From an uncultured beta proteobacterium (GTDB lineage Bacteria; Pseudomonadota; Gammaproteobacteria; Burkholderiales; Rhodocyclaceae): DNA of 64,000 nt. Position numbers and translations under genes: made by a program. The stretch lies in NCBI GenBank assembly GCA_903886975.1, contig CAISOB010000015.1:27870-91869 (forward strand). The letters run 5' to 3'. Positions 17,370 to 26,774 of this stretch are shown here, piece after piece. The notes beneath the pieces were generated by a model that was given only the letters and a program-made list of their open reading frames with translations, had not been told where the DNA came from and made no database searches. The stretch's first letter is position 1. Every line of letters begins with the position of its first letter.

Positions 17370-17866
17370 ATTTCGAGGGGAAAGCACATCTGTTCGGTGA
17401 CGACATCAACACCGATTACATCATTTCTTCTCGCCGCAAGCGCGACACGCTCGACGAGGTTGCTCTTGCCAGGTATTTGATGGAAGACCTCGATCCATCC
17501 TTCGCCGCGAGCGTATCGCCCGGAGATATATTGGTAGCCGGAAAGAACTTCGGCTGCGGCTCGGCCATGGAAATCGCCACCCTTGTGATTCGCGGCGCAG
17601 GAATCCCCGTGGTCATAGCCAAATCGTTTGCCAGAACATTTTTCCGCAACGGGATCAATTGCGGAATCTTGCTCGTCACTTGCGATACCGGCTTGATCAA
17701 ATCGGGCGATCTGGTCGCCGTCGGTTCAAATGATGATTTCACATCGGTGACCGTAAACGGGAAGCGGATTTACTCCGGTGCAGCGCTGCCGGCATCGATG
17801 CGTTCAATAATCGAAAGCGGTGGATTGGTTTCGTATATGCGAAATTCCCAAGGCTTTAGCAACTAA
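17366..17866 (+). CDS. Aconitase-family hydro-lyase, small subunit (LeuD-like)
   Basis: This 166-residue swivel-domain subunit starts in an ATGA overlap with the large subunit, a sign of coupled translation of a heterodimer. Motifs: [16 protein letters not shown] (about 10-25; the substrate-contacting DDINTD stretch) and [12 protein letters not shown] (about 58-69; the GCGSSRE-like loop, here with Ala-Met in place of Ser-Arg, which alters the substrate-specificity loop). Family knowledge says this loop distinguishes isopropylmalate, homoaconitate and dimethylmalate enzymes, so the change points away from standard LeuD. Confidence 0.88.
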   Translation: MNFEGKAHLFGDDINTDYIISSRRKRDTLDEVALARYLMEDLDPSFAASVSPGDILVAGKNFGCGSAMEIATLVIRGAGIPVVIAKSFARTFFRNGINCGILLVTCDTGLIKSGDLVAVGSNDDFTSVTVNGKRIYSGAALPASMRSIIESGGLVSYMRNSQGFSN

Positions 17867-17884
17867 TCTATTCGAGGTGACAGC

Positions 17885-18586
17885 ATGTCAAATGTCGGTT
17901 TCCGGATCTACACTCAAATCGATCGTCCGGCGCGGGAAATCGTCGAGAAGTTTAAGGGCCTTCCAGTGGCCAACATTGCCGACGAAATGAACCGAATTGG
18001 ATGCATGGATGCCAAAATCAAGCCGATCAACGAAACACCACTGCTGGGCGTGGCATTCACCGTTAAAGCCAGAATTGGCGACAATCTCATGTTTCACAAA
18101 GCCTTGGACCTGGCGCAGCCGGGAGATGTCATCGTCGTCGACGGTCGCGGCGATCTGGCCAATTCGCTAACCGGCGAAATCATGATGCGCCAGGCGATGA
18201 AAAAGGGCATCGCCGGTATTGTCGTCGACGGTGCGGTCCGTGACCTCGATGCGCTAAGAAGAATGAATCTCGCAATCTATGCGGCTGGGGCTACGCCGCA
18301 AGGTCCGTACAAGGACGGTCCCGGTGAAATCAACGTGCCCGTCAGCTGTGGCGGAGTGACCGTAAATCCAGGAGACATCCTGGTTGGCGACGCGGACGGA
18401 ATCGTCGTCATCTCGCCACGCGATGCGGAGGAGCTCGCCAAGCGCGCAGCCGCAAAATCTCAAAAGGAGCAAGCGATCTTCAAGGCCATCGATGAAGGAA
18501 CGCATGACCGCTCCGCATACACGGATGATGCTTTCCGCAAGCGCGGATGCGAGATCATTGAAGGCAGCTGGAGCGCTGCGCATTAA
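17885..18586 (+). CDS. RraA-like/4-hydroxy-4-methyl-2-oxoglutarate aldolase family protein
   Basis: This 233-residue protein of the RraA/HMG-aldolase family is last in the operon and preceded by GAGGTGACAGC. The aldolase active-site stretch is GEIMMRQAMKKGIAGIVVDG (97-116) followed by Arg119-Asp120 (AVRDLDALR), the residues that in characterised class II pyruvate aldolases bind pyruvate and the divalent metal. Such enzymes split 4-hydroxy-4-methyl-2-oxoglutarate into two pyruvates, or 4-carboxy-4-hydroxy-2-oxoadipate into pyruvate and oxaloacetate. It keeps these residues and sits in a catabolic operon, so aldolase activity is more likely than RNase E inhibition. Confidence 0.87.
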   Translation: MSNVGFRIYTQIDRPAREIVEKFKGLPVANIADEMNRIGCMDAKIKPINETPLLGVAFTVKARIGDNLMFHKALDLAQPGDVIVVDGRGDLANSLTGEIMMRQAMKKGIAGIVVDGAVRDLDALRRMNLAIYAAGATPQGPYKDGPGEINVPVSCGGVTVNPGDILVGDADGIVVISPRDAEELAKRAAAKSQKEQAIFKAIDEGTHDRSAYTDDAFRKRGCEIIEGSWSAAH

Positions 18587-18657
18587 GCCGTGCGCTCGAG
18601 TTCGTGTTCGTGCTGGCAAACCACCCCGTCCCGACAGGGCGGCTGGCTTTCAATAGG

Positions 18658-19164
18658 CTAATCGCCCGTCAATTTCTTGATGAGCTTGTCGGTAATATCG
18701 ACTCTATTGCTGACCGCGATAGCCTCTTGCAATACCATATCCAAGTGCTCCGATTCGGCAATTTGGATAATCGCTTTATTGGCCTTCTCGAGAATTGATG
18801 ACATCTCTTCGTCTCGCAAAATTTTGATGTCTTCCTGAAACTCTCGCTGGCGTTGCTCAAACCTGACTGAGATCTCGGCTACTTCGGCTTCCTTTGCTTG
18901 CCGTTCGCTATCGGATAGGGACGATCCCTTTTCCGACAGAGCAGCTTGACGCGACTTGATATCATCCGCAATTCGTTGAAGTTCGCGCCTGCGCTCGTCG
19001 AACTCCTGATCCATTTTCTTGCCTGCCTTGATGGACGCGGGAGCTTCCCGGAATACGCGTTCCATATTGACGTAAGCAATCTTCAATTCATCGGCGTAGG
19101 CCTTTAAAAAGACGGGAACGACGATCAGGCATGAAAGAAGCGCAAGCCTTAATCCTTTTTGCAT
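18658..19164 (-). CDS. Skp/OmpH-family periplasmic chaperone-like protein
   Basis: This 168-residue protein begins with a signal peptide (residues 1-24, ending KAYA). Next comes the OmpH/Skp start LKIAYVNMERVFREAPA and a long charged coiled-coil (about 45-125), ending in a short domain (LDMVLQEAIAVSNRVDITDKLIKKL). Skp forms trimers that hold unfolded outer-membrane proteins in the periplasm. The canonical skp lies between bamA and lpxD; this one stands alone between the catabolic operon and ssrA, so it may be a second paralogue. Confidence 0.85.
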   Translation of the reverse strand: MQKGLRLALLSCLIVVPVFLKAYADELKIAYVNMERVFREAPASIKAGKKMDQEFDERRRELQRIADDIKSRQAALSEKGSSLSDSERQAKEAEVAEISVRFEQRQREFQEDIKILRDEEMSSILEKANKAIIQIAESEHLDMVLQEAIAVSNRVDITDKLIKKLTGD

Positions 19165-19363
19165 GAAGCACCTCGGTGTTAGAAATTGGGAAAATGGACC
19201 GCTGCGAAATTCTGATCATCAACCCCGTGGATTCAAGGCATTAAGTCGCTGGTTTGTCGGTGTCTTTTCCAACATATGCTGCCAATTATGCGGAAAAAGA
19301 GGCCAGAAACCTTGCCGATGCTTGGGTTATCTGGCTTTCCTAAGACCACTTTGGAACCAAAGA

Positions 19364-19727
19364 TGGTGGAGGCGGGGGGGATCGAACCCCCGTCCGCAAG
19401 TCCTCTACGAGCAGTTCTACATACATAGTCCGGTCATTTCGGTTTTAGCCCTTGCACGCCGGCCGAACAGGCTTGCTTCAAGCGAGTTACCTTGGATTTA
19501 GCCCCGGCCAAAGTAACCCTGGCCGAGCCGAGCCTCTGTAAATGACGCTGTAGTGAGTTGCCTCACCTGACCCAGAGACCGATCAGTACAGCGGTCCAAC
19601 CGCCTAAGCGGCTAGAGCAAAACGCTCGTCGTTGGCGTTTAGTAGTTTCCAGATGGATTTACGAGGTCACTGGTCCTCGGTATGCCCTGCGCCGCTTTGC
19701 AACCCACGTCGAAGCCAGGTCGCCCCC
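19364..19727 (-). ncRNA. ssrA: Transfer-messenger RNA (tmRNA)
   Basis: The minus strand shows a one-piece tmRNA of 364 nt. Its 5' end GGGGGCG (19721-19727) pairs with CGCCTCC next to the 3' ACCA (19364-19367), making the tRNA-like acceptor stem, and the T arm GGGGGTTCGATCCCCC-type segment is present at the 3' end. The tag reading frame at 19604-19636 decodes as ANDERFALAA followed by TAG, a form typical of betaproteobacteria. A TAGAAT -10 box lies at 19782-19787, giving a short 5' leader to be removed by RNase P. tmRNA with SmpB rescues stalled ribosomes. Confidence 0.97.
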
Positions 19728-19829
19728 ATTTCACAGATAGCGGTGTGACCCGCGACCTGTTTGAAAAGTTTCAGCAGCACCATTCTAGCATGATTCGCAG
19801 CACACGAATTCGCTTGCGGACGAGCGGCG

Positions 19830-20528
19830 TCAGACCGCCTTGACCGTATGCAGCAGGTAGTTGACGCTGGTATCGCGCCCCAGGCTGTAGCGCTGGCTGA
19901 ACGGGTTGTAGCTCATGCCGATCAATTCCTCGGGTTCAAGCGCAACGCTCTTCGCCCAGCGCGAGAGTTCGGAGGGCTTGATGAATTTGGCGTAGTCATG
20001 CGTGCCCTTGGGAAGCAACTTGAGGATGTATTCGGCGCCGACAACGGCGAGCGCATAGGCTCTGGGGTTGCGGTTGATGGTCGAGAAGAACACGTGGCCG
20101 CCTGGCTTGACGAGTGCGGCACAGGCGGCAATCGTGCTGGCCGGATCGGGGACGTGTTCGAGCATCTCCATGCAGGTGACGATATCGAACCGCCCGGGAG
20201 CCTGATCAGCGAGATCTTCCGCCGCAATCTTCTCGTAATCGACCTGCCGCCCGCTTTCCAGCAAATGCAGGCGAGCTACGGCGAGAGCCTTCTCGGACAG
20301 GTCGATGCCGGTCACGGCGGCGCCGCGTTGCGCCATGCTCTCCGCGAGTATGCCGCCGCCGCAGCCGATATCGAGGACCTTCTGCGCTGAAAGCTCAACG
20401 TGACCGGCTATCCATCCGAGGCGCAGCGGATTGATTTCGTGCAGCGGTTTGAACTCGCTGTTCGGGTCCCACCAGCGGTGAGCGAGGTCGCTGAATTTGT
20501 CGAGTTCGTTCTGGTCGGCGTTGAGCAT
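19830..20528 (-). CDS. ubiG: Ubiquinone biosynthesis O-methyltransferase UbiG
   Basis: This class I SAM-dependent methyltransferase (232 residues) performs the two O-methylations of ubiquinone synthesis. It starts with the typical UbiG stretch [30 protein letters not shown] (here split at residues 8-37), followed by the SAM motif [14 protein letters not shown] (about 50-63), [23 protein letters not shown] (about 117-129) and a C-terminal SYNPF near residue 212. It follows ompA on the same strand after a terminator. Confidence 0.95.
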   Translation of the reverse strand: MLNADQNELDKFSDLAHRWWDPNSEFKPLHEINPLRLGWIAGHVELSAQKVLDIGCGGGILAESMAQRGAAVTGIDLSEKALAVARLHLLESGRQVDYEKIAAEDLADQAPGRFDIVTCMEMLEHVPDPASTIAACAALVKPGGHVFFSTINRNPRAYALAVVGAEYILKLLPKGTHDYAKFIKPSELSRWAKSVALEPEELIGMSYNPFSQRYSLGRDTSVNYLLHTVKAV

Positions 20529-20556
20529 GGCGCACCGCGTCTCACGAGTGTGGAAA

Positions 20557-20590
20557 CAAAAAAGCCCCGCCGAGGCAGGGCTTTTTCTAC
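20557..20590 (-). terminator. Rho-independent terminator after ompA
   Basis: On the minus strand AAAGCCCTGCC-TCGG-CGGGGCTTTTTTT forms a strong hairpin (one G-U pair) followed by a T-run. It lies just after the ompA stop and before the ubiG start, so ompA mRNA is mostly monocistronic. Confidence 0.88.
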
Positions 20591-20600
20591 AACAGGAAAA

Positions 20601-21287
20601 TTACTTCGAGGTGCCGATGATTTCGATATCAACACGGCGGTCAGGCTGCAAGCAGGCGATGACCTTCGGGCTCTTCGGACCCTTGCACTGGCCGGCCTTC
20701 GTGACCGGCTGCTTCGAACCCTTGCCTTCCGTGTAGATGCGGTTGGCCGGGATACCCTTGCTGACCAGGTAATCCTTGACAGCAGCAGCGCGCTTCTCGG
20801 AAAGCTTCTGGTTGTAAGCAGCACCACCGATGCGGTCAGCATGACCGACGGCGATCACGACTTCGAGCACCAGGCTATTTGACTTGGCGGCGACGTCATC
20901 AAGTTTGGCACGGCCTTCGGGACGCAGCGTCGCTTTGTTGAAGTCGAACAGCGCGTCGGCGGCCAGCGTTACCTTGGCGCCCATGGGCTTCGGCGTGGCG
21001 GCGGGGGCGACGGCAGCGGCAGGCGCGGCCATCGGGGCAGCAGCAGCCGGCTCACAGACGGACTTCGGGATCAGGTCCTTGTCGCACTTGCAGCCATTCT
21101 TGTCGGTGGCCGCTGCGGCCGGAGTCCAGAAGCCGGTACGCCAGCACAGTCCGAACGGGCTTGTGGCAACTTCGCCGCGACCGTCGATGACGTAGACGCT
21201 ATTGACCTGCGCCTGAGCCAACGAGGCACACAGGCCAAGGGTGACGGCCGCTACGGCCATGATGGTATGTTTTACGGTTTTTTTCAT
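20601..21287 (-). CDS. ompA: OmpA-family outer membrane protein
   Basis: This 228-residue protein has a 26-residue signal peptide (ending LAQA), a short Cys-bearing segment with GFW and CKCDKD, and an Ala/Pro-rich linker (about 85-105). A C-terminal OmpA peptidoglycan-binding domain follows (about 110-225; FDFNKATLRPEGRAKLDD, then GHADRIGGAAYNQKLSEKRA, where the usual T of GHTD is A). There is no eight-strand barrel, so it is the small betaproteobacterial OmpA type linking outer membrane or periplasm to peptidoglycan. It has its own terminator. Confidence 0.92.
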   Translation of the reverse strand: MKKTVKHTIMAVAAVTLGLCASLAQAQVNSVYVIDGRGEVATSPFGLCWRTGFWTPAAAATDKNGCKCDKDLIPKSVCEPAAAAPMAAPAAAVAPAATPKPMGAKVTLAADALFDFNKATLRPEGRAKLDDVAAKSNSLVLEVVIAVGHADRIGGAAYNQKLSEKRAAAVKDYLVSKGIPANRIYTEGKGSKQPVTKAGQCKGPKSPKVIACLQPDRRVDIEIIGTSK

Positions 21288-21364
21288 CTCGATTTACCTC
21301 GTTAGTTGTTGCCCGCGGATGTTCGTCCGCCTGGCATGTTACGCCTCATTGTTGATGGAAATAG

Positions 21365-22702
21365 TCAAGTATTGCGCGGACAAATTTGATTTTGCCACAA
21401 AGCGGCTAGATTTATCAACTCAATTTCATTACTGGCAAGCAGCGTGCCGTGGGCAACGCGGCTCTGCCCAGCCACCCACACGTCGGTGACATGCTCGCGT
21501 CCTGCGCAATAAACGATTAGCGACGCAGGATCATAGCATGGGACCAATCCGACGTCATCGATCGAGATTGCGCACAGGTCTGCCGCCTTGCCGGCGGCAA
21601 GCGAGCCGATTTCGGCGTCGAGGCCGAGTGCCTGGGCGCCGCCGAGGGTTGCCATGCGCAGCGCCTGGTGCGCGCCAATGGCTTCGGCTTGTCCGCTTGA
21701 TCCTTTGGCTAGCAAGGCGGCAAGGCGCATTTCCTGGAACAGGTCGAGGCGGTTGTTGCTGGCCGCGCCGTCGCTGCCCAGGCCGACGTTGACGCCGCTT
21801 TGGCTGAGCGCGGTGATTGGCGCGATGCCGCTCGCCAGCTTGAGATTGGAACTTGGGCAGTGGGCGATCGAGCAGCCGTGCTGCGCCAGCAGGGCAATCT
21901 CGTCGGCGTCGAGATGCACGCCATGCACGCCGATCAGGCCAGGGCTGAGGAGTCCGAGCCGGCGCAGGCGTTCGACCGGGCGCATGCCAAAACGCTGCAC
22001 GCTGTCGTCGATTTCGGCTTTGGTTTCATGCAGATGCAGATGGATGGGCAGATCGCACTGCTCGGCCAAGGTCAGCACTCTGGCGAAATTGCGGTCATTG
22101 ACCGTGTACGGGGCGTGCGGCGCGAGGCAAAAGCTGAGCAGCGAATCGTCGTCCAACTCCTCGCGCAGCTCGTCGCGCGCGGCAAGTCCCTTGGCCAGGT
22201 AGTCGTCGGCATCGGTGGCGTAGGCGGTCGGGAAATCAAGGCTGATAAGCCCGATGGCGGCGCGCATGCCGGCGGCCTGAGCGGCCTGCGCAGCGGCTTT
22301 CGGGAAAAAATACATGTCGTTGAAACAGGTCGTGCCGCCGCGCAGCATCTCGGCGCAGGCGATCAGCGTGCCGTCGTATACGAACTGCGCGGATACATGT
22401 CTGGCCTCGGCCGGCCAGATATGTTTCTGCAACCATTCCATCAGCGGCAAATCGTCCGCGAGGCCGCGCAAGAGCGTCATCGCGGCGTGCGTATGCAGGT
22501 TGACGAGACCGGGAATCAGAATGTGATGCGGCAGCTGTTTGACTTCGTTTGGTGAAAATTGCTGGCGCGCTTCCGATTGTTGCAAAATTGCAACAATCCG
22601 GCCTTTGTCGACGGCGACCGCGTGATTTTCGAGGACGATTCCGGCTGGTTCGACGGGAATGATCCAGCGTGCTTCGATCAGCAGATCTATCGGTGCGTTC
22701 AT
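21365..22702 (-). CDS. mtaD: 5-methylthioadenosine/S-adenosylhomocysteine deaminase-like amidohydrolase
   Basis: This 445-residue member of the TRZ/ATZ amidohydrolases is a likely deaminase of methylthioadenosine and S-adenosylhomocysteine. Metal and substrate motifs in order: HTHAAMTLLRGLADD (about 70-84), HLHETKAEIDDS (about 221-232), GVHGVHLDADE (about 257-267) and GSDGAASNNRLDLFQEMRLAALL (the last about 306-328, given here in parts). Its gene order before ompA and ubiG and opposite gyrA is common in betaproteobacteria. Atrazine-type chlorohydrolases share these motifs, but the length and neighbourhood favour the deaminase. Confidence 0.9.
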   Translation of the reverse strand: MNAPIDLLIEARWIIPVEPAGIVLENHAVAVDKGRIVAILQQSEARQQFSPNEVKQLPHHILIPGLVNLHTHAAMTLLRGLADDLPLMEWLQKHIWPAEARHVSAQFVYDGTLIACAEMLRGGTTCFNDMYFFPKAAAQAAQAAGMRAAIGLISLDFPTAYATDADDYLAKGLAARDELREELDDDSLLSFCLAPHAPYTVNDRNFARVLTLAEQCDLPIHLHLHETKAEIDDSVQRFGMRPVERLRRLGLLSPGLIGVHGVHLDADEIALLAQHGCSIAHCPSSNLKLASGIAPITALSQSGVNVGLGSDGAASNNRLDLFQEMRLAALLAKGSSGQAEAIGAHQALRMATLGGAQALGLDAEIGSLAAGKAADLCAISIDDVGLVPCYDPASLIVYCAGREHVTDVWVAGQSRVAHGTLLASNEIELINLAALWQNQICPRNT

Positions 22703-23000
22703 TGGCCGAGCTGTTATTTCCTTGAAAAACCGCAGCAGCAGTGAAGTTTTTCGCTAGCTTACTTTGAATCGGCCGGCATTTCGAGAATCGGCCGAAATTT
22801 CACTATTTCCGGCGTGACAAGCGGCATCCTTTGCGGCTGGTGCGGGCGCGGGAGAACGGCTGGAAAATCAGTCATATTTGCCTCTTCTTGGCGCTGATTG
22901 GCTGATGCGGGCGTGGTAGAATCGCCTGTTTGGTCAAGACGGCCAAATCGACTCCGATTTGGATTCTTGCTCGAAACACCGATAGAAAATGGAATAAGCC

Positions 23001-25598
23001 GTGGATCTGTTCGCCAAAGAAATACTCCCCGTCAGCCTGGAAGACGAAATGCGCCGCTCGTATCTCGATTACGCGATGAGCGTGATCGTCGGACGGGCGC
23101 TGCCGGATGCGCGCGACGGGCTCAAACCGGTGCACCGCCGCGTGCTGTTCGCCATGCACGAGCTGTCCAACGACTGGAACAAGGCCTACAAGAAATCGGC
23201 GCGCGTCGTCGGCGACGTGATCGGCAAATACCACCCGCACGGCGACACCGCGGTCTATGACACGATCGTGCGCATGGCGCAGGATTTCTCGCTGCGCTAC
23301 ACGCTGGTCGACGGGCAGGGCAATTTCGGCTCGATCGACGGCGACAACGCGGCGGCGATGCGTTATACCGAAGTGCGCATGGCCCGTATCGGCCACGAAC
23401 TGCTCGCCGATATCGACAAGGAAACCGTCGATTTCGGACCGAACTACGATGGTTCCGAGCAGGAGCCGCTGATCATGCCGGCGCGCATCCCGAACCTCTT
23501 GATCAACGGCTCTTCGGGAATTGCCGTCGGCATGGCGACCAACATTCCGCCGCACAACCTCAACGAAGTCATCGACGCCTGCCTCGCGCTGCTCGCCAAT
23601 CCGGAGATGACGATAGACGAGCTGATCGACATCGTCCCGGCGCCCGATTTCCCGACCGCCGGGATCATTTACGGCGTGTCCGGCGTGCGCGAAGGCTATC
23701 GCACCGGCCGCGGCCGGGTGGTGATGCGCGGCAAGGTCCATTTCGAATTGATCAAGGGCAGCAACGACCGGCACGCGATCATCATCGACGAGCTGCCCTA
23801 TCAGGTGAACAAGCGCAGCCTGCTCGAGAAAGTCCGCGACCTGGTCAACGAGAAGAAGATCGACGGCATCTCCGACCTGCGCGACGAGTCCGACAAGTCG
23901 GGCATGCGCGCGGTCATTGAACTCAAGCGCGGCGAAGTGCCCGAGGTCGTACTCAACTGCCTGTACAAGCAGACGCAGTTGCAGGACACCTTCGGCATGA
24001 ACATGGTGGCGCTGATCGACGGGCAGCCGCAGCTGCTCAACCTCAAGCAGATGCTCGACTGTTTCCTCGCGCACCGGCGCGAGATCATCACCCGGCGCAC
24101 GGTGTTCGAACTGCGCAAGGCGCGCGAGAAGGCGCACATCCAGGAAGGCCTGGCCGTGGCGCTCGACAATGTCGACGAAATCATCGCGCTGATCAAGGCC
24201 TCGCCGACGCCGGCCGACGCCCGTCGCGGCCTGATGGCGCGCCTGTGGATGTCAGCGACCGTCGGCCAGATGCTGCAGCGCGCCAAGCTTGATGCGACGC
24301 GCCCGGAGGGCCTCGGCCTCGAATACGGCCTGTCGAAGAGCGGCTACCTGTTATCCGAGGCGCAGGCGCAAGCCATCCTCGAACTGCGCCTGCAGCGCCT
24401 GACCGGCCTCGAACGCGACAAGATCGTTTCCGATTATGCCGAGCTGCTCGAACGCATCACCGATCTCATGGATATCCTCGATCGGCCCGAGCGCATCAGC
24501 GAAATCATCGTCGAGGAACTGACCGGAATTCGCGCCCAGTTCGGCGACAAGCGCCGCACCGAGATCGTTCTCGATACGCAGGACCTCGGCATCGAGGATT
24601 TCATTACGCCGCAGGACATGGTCGTCACGCTCTCGCATACCGGCTACATCAAGTCGCAACCGCTCGCCGATTATCGCGCCCAGCGGCGCGGCGGGCGCGG
24701 CAAGCAGGCGGCGGCGGTGAAGGAAGACGATTTCGTCGACCACCTGTTCATCGCCAACACGCACGACTCGATCCTCTGCTTCTCGAACCGCGGCCGCGTT
24801 TACTGGCTGAAGGTCTACGAGGTGCCGCAGGGTACGCGTATCGGCCGCGGCAAGCCCATCGTCAATATGTTCCCGCTCGAAGAAGGCGAGAAGATCAGCG
24901 CCATCCTGTCGATCAAGGAATTTACCGAAGACCGCTACATCTTCATGTGCACCGCGCAGGGCATCGTCAAGAAGACGCCGCTCTCCGATTTCTCCAATCC
25001 GCGCAAGGCCGGCATCATCGCAGTCGCGCTCGACGACGACGATTTCCTTGTCGGCGTCGAGATCACCAACGGGACGCAGGAGATCGTCCTCGTCTCGGAT
25101 GCCGGCAAAGCCGTGTGGTTCGACGAGGAAGACGTCCGCGCCGTGGGCCGGACGGCGCGTGGTGTGCGCGGAATGTCGCTGGCGGAGGGCCAGCGCGTCC
25201 TGTCGCTGCTGGTGGCCGAGAGCCATCAGGAGACGGTCCTGGTGGCCACCGAAAACGGTTACGGCAAGCGCACGGTGCTCGCCGATTTCCGCCATTCCGG
25301 GCGCGGCACGAAAGGCGTCATCGCGATTGCCGCGAGCGAGCGCAACGGCAAGGCGGTGGCCGCGCGCCTCGTCCGTGACGAAGACGAAATCATGCTGATC
25401 ACCACAGGCGGCGTGTTGATCCGCACGCGCGTCAAGGAAATCCGTGAATTGGGCCGGACGACGCGGGGCGTGACGCTGATTTCGCTCGACGAGGGCGAGA
25501 AGCTCGCGGGGCTTGAAAAAGTGGTCGAAACCGAAGACGATCAGGACAACGGCCTGGAACCCGGAAGCGACGCGGATGCGGCGCCGGAAGAAACGTAG
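23001..25598 (+). CDS. gyrA: DNA gyrase subunit A
   Basis: This is the A subunit of DNA gyrase (865 residues), which cuts and rejoins DNA during negative supercoiling together with GyrB. The active-site tyrosine is Tyr122 ([19 protein letters not shown]), the quinolone region reads [17 protein letters not shown] with Thr83 and Asp87 (E. coli numbering holds), and a GyrA-box-like QRRGGRGKQ lies near residue 554. Six C-terminal beta-pinwheel repeats and an acidic tail follow. The start is GTG at 23001 with GGAA before it. pheA begins 58 bases downstream; serC, usual between them in many relatives, is absent. Confidence 0.98.
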   Translation: MDLFAKEILPVSLEDEMRRSYLDYAMSVIVGRALPDARDGLKPVHRRVLFAMHELSNDWNKAYKKSARVVGDVIGKYHPHGDTAVYDTIVRMAQDFSLRYTLVDGQGNFGSIDGDNAAAMRYTEVRMARIGHELLADIDKETVDFGPNYDGSEQEPLIMPARIPNLLINGSSGIAVGMATNIPPHNLNEVIDACLALLANPEMTIDELIDIVPAPDFPTAGIIYGVSGVREGYRTGRGRVVMRGKVHFELIKGSNDRHAIIIDELPYQVNKRSLLEKVRDLVNEKKIDGISDLRDESDKSGMRAVIELKRGEVPEVVLNCLYKQTQLQDTFGMNMVALIDGQPQLLNLKQMLDCFLAHRREIITRRTVFELRKAREKAHIQEGLAVALDNVDEIIALIKASPTPADARRGLMARLWMSATVGQMLQRAKLDATRPEGLGLEYGLSKSGYLLSEAQAQAILELRLQRLTGLERDKIVSDYAELLERITDLMDILDRPERISEIIVEELTGIRAQFGDKRRTEIVLDTQDLGIEDFITPQDMVVTLSHTGYIKSQPLADYRAQRRGGRGKQAAAVKEDDFVDHLFIANTHDSILCFSNRGRVYWLKVYEVPQGTRIGRGKPIVNMFPLEEGEKISAILSIKEFTEDRYIFMCTAQGIVKKTPLSDFSNPRKAGIIAVALDDDDFLVGVEITNGTQEIVLVSDAGKAVWFDEEDVRAVGRTARGVRGMSLAEGQRVLSLLVAESHQETVLVATENGYGKRTVLADFRHSGRGTKGVIAIAASERNGKAVAARLVRDEDEIMLITTGGVLIRTRVKEIRELGRTTRGVTLISLDEGEKLAGLEKVVETEDDQDNGLEPGSDADAAPEET

Positions 25599-25656
25599 TC
25601 CTTGACCAGCGCTTGAGCCGATTACCTGTCTGCCGACACGATGCCGGAGATGAACC

Positions 25657-26748
25657 ATGAGCGATGATCTGAAAGCAAGCCTCGCGGCGGTGCGCAGCGA
25701 GATCGACAGCATCGACGCGCAATTGCTCGCACTCTTGAATCGCCGCGCGCGCTGCGCGCAACAGGTCGGTGAGATCAAGGCCGGGCAAGGTGAAGCCGGA
25801 CATATTTATCGCCCCGAGCGCGAGGCGCAGGTCTTGCGCCGGATTCAGGAAACCAATCCGGGGCCGCTGTCGAACGAAAGCGTGACCTGGTTCTTCCGCG
25901 AAGTCATGTCAGCCTGCCTGTCGCTCGAGCAGGCGCTTGGCGTGGCGTTTCTCGGCCCGCTCGGCACTTTTTCGGAGAGCGCGGCGACCAAGCATTTCGG
26001 CCATGCGGCGCGCCTCCTGCCGCAGATTTCCATTGACGACGTGCTGCGCGAGGTCGAAGCCGGCCACGCCGATTATGCCGTCGTGCCGATCGAGAATTCC
26101 ACCGACGGCGCGATCGGCCGCACGCTCGATCTCTTGATGAGCACGCCGCTCAAGATGTGCGGCGAAGTGATCCTGCGTATCCACCAGCATCTCTTGTCGA
26201 ACGAAAGCTCGCTCGACGGCATCAGCAAAGTCTATTCGCACGCGCAATCGCTGGCCCAGTGCCACGAATGGCTCAACCGCACCCTGCCCAAAGCGCAGCG
26301 CATCCCGCTTGGCAGCAACGCCCAGGCCGTCCAGGCGGCCGCGACCGAAGCCGGCGCGGCGGCGATCGCCGGGGCGGCGGCGGGCGAGCGTTATCAGCTG
26401 CCCGCGCTGGCGAGCAACATCGAAGACGAGCCGAACAACACCACGCGTTTTGTCGTTCTCGGGCGCCAGGAAGCCGGCGCTTCGGGACGCGACAAGACGT
26501 CGCTGATCATGTCGGCGCATAACCGCACCGGCTCGCTGGTGAAACTGCTCGCACCATTTTCCGATGCCGGCGTGTCGATGACCCGGCTCGAATCGCGACC
26601 GGCGCGGCATACCCTCTGGGAATACGTGTTCTTCGTCGACGTCGAAGGCCATCACGACGATCCGGCCGTAGCAAGCGCGCTCGCCGAGCTTGGCCGGCGC
26701 GCTGCCTACCTCAAGGTCCTCGGTTCCTATCCCGTCGCCGTCTACTGA
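25657..26748 (+). CDS. pheA: Chorismate mutase/prephenate dehydratase (P-protein)
   Basis: This bifunctional enzyme (363 residues) converts chorismate to prephenate and then phenylpyruvate in phenylalanine synthesis. It has an N-terminal AroQ chorismate mutase (about 1-90; IDSIDAQLLALLNRRARCAQQ), a prephenate dehydratase domain (about 95-275; VAFLGPLGTFSESAA and the TRF motif in NNTTRFVVLG) and a C-terminal ACT domain (about 285-360) with the phenylalanine-binding LESRPARHTLWEY, which suggests feedback inhibition. hisC follows after 26 bases. Confidence 0.97.
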   Translation: MSDDLKASLAAVRSEIDSIDAQLLALLNRRARCAQQVGEIKAGQGEAGHIYRPEREAQVLRRIQETNPGPLSNESVTWFFREVMSACLSLEQALGVAFLGPLGTFSESAATKHFGHAARLLPQISIDDVLREVEAGHADYAVVPIENSTDGAIGRTLDLLMSTPLKMCGEVILRIHQHLLSNESSLDGISKVYSHAQSLAQCHEWLNRTLPKAQRIPLGSNAQAVQAAATEAGAAAIAGAAAGERYQLPALASNIEDEPNNTTRFVVLGRQEAGASGRDKTSLIMSAHNRTGSLVKLLAPFSDAGVSMTRLESRPARHTLWEYVFFVDVEGHHDDPAVASALAELGRRAAYLKVLGSYPVAVY

Positions 26749-26774
26749 CGGCCAACCTGTTTTCAAGGAAGTCC

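Noticed and set aside
23226..23262. Quinolone-resistance mutation in GyrA (Thr83)
   Set aside because: Thr at position 83 is the wild-type residue in many bacteria such as Pseudomonas; it is not by itself a resistance change.
22872..24137. Long open frame antisense to gyrA (421 codons), and a similar one at 24351-25778
   Set aside because: High-GC shadow of gyrA; composition rich in His/Asp/Arg, no motif or start signal, while gyrA is certain.
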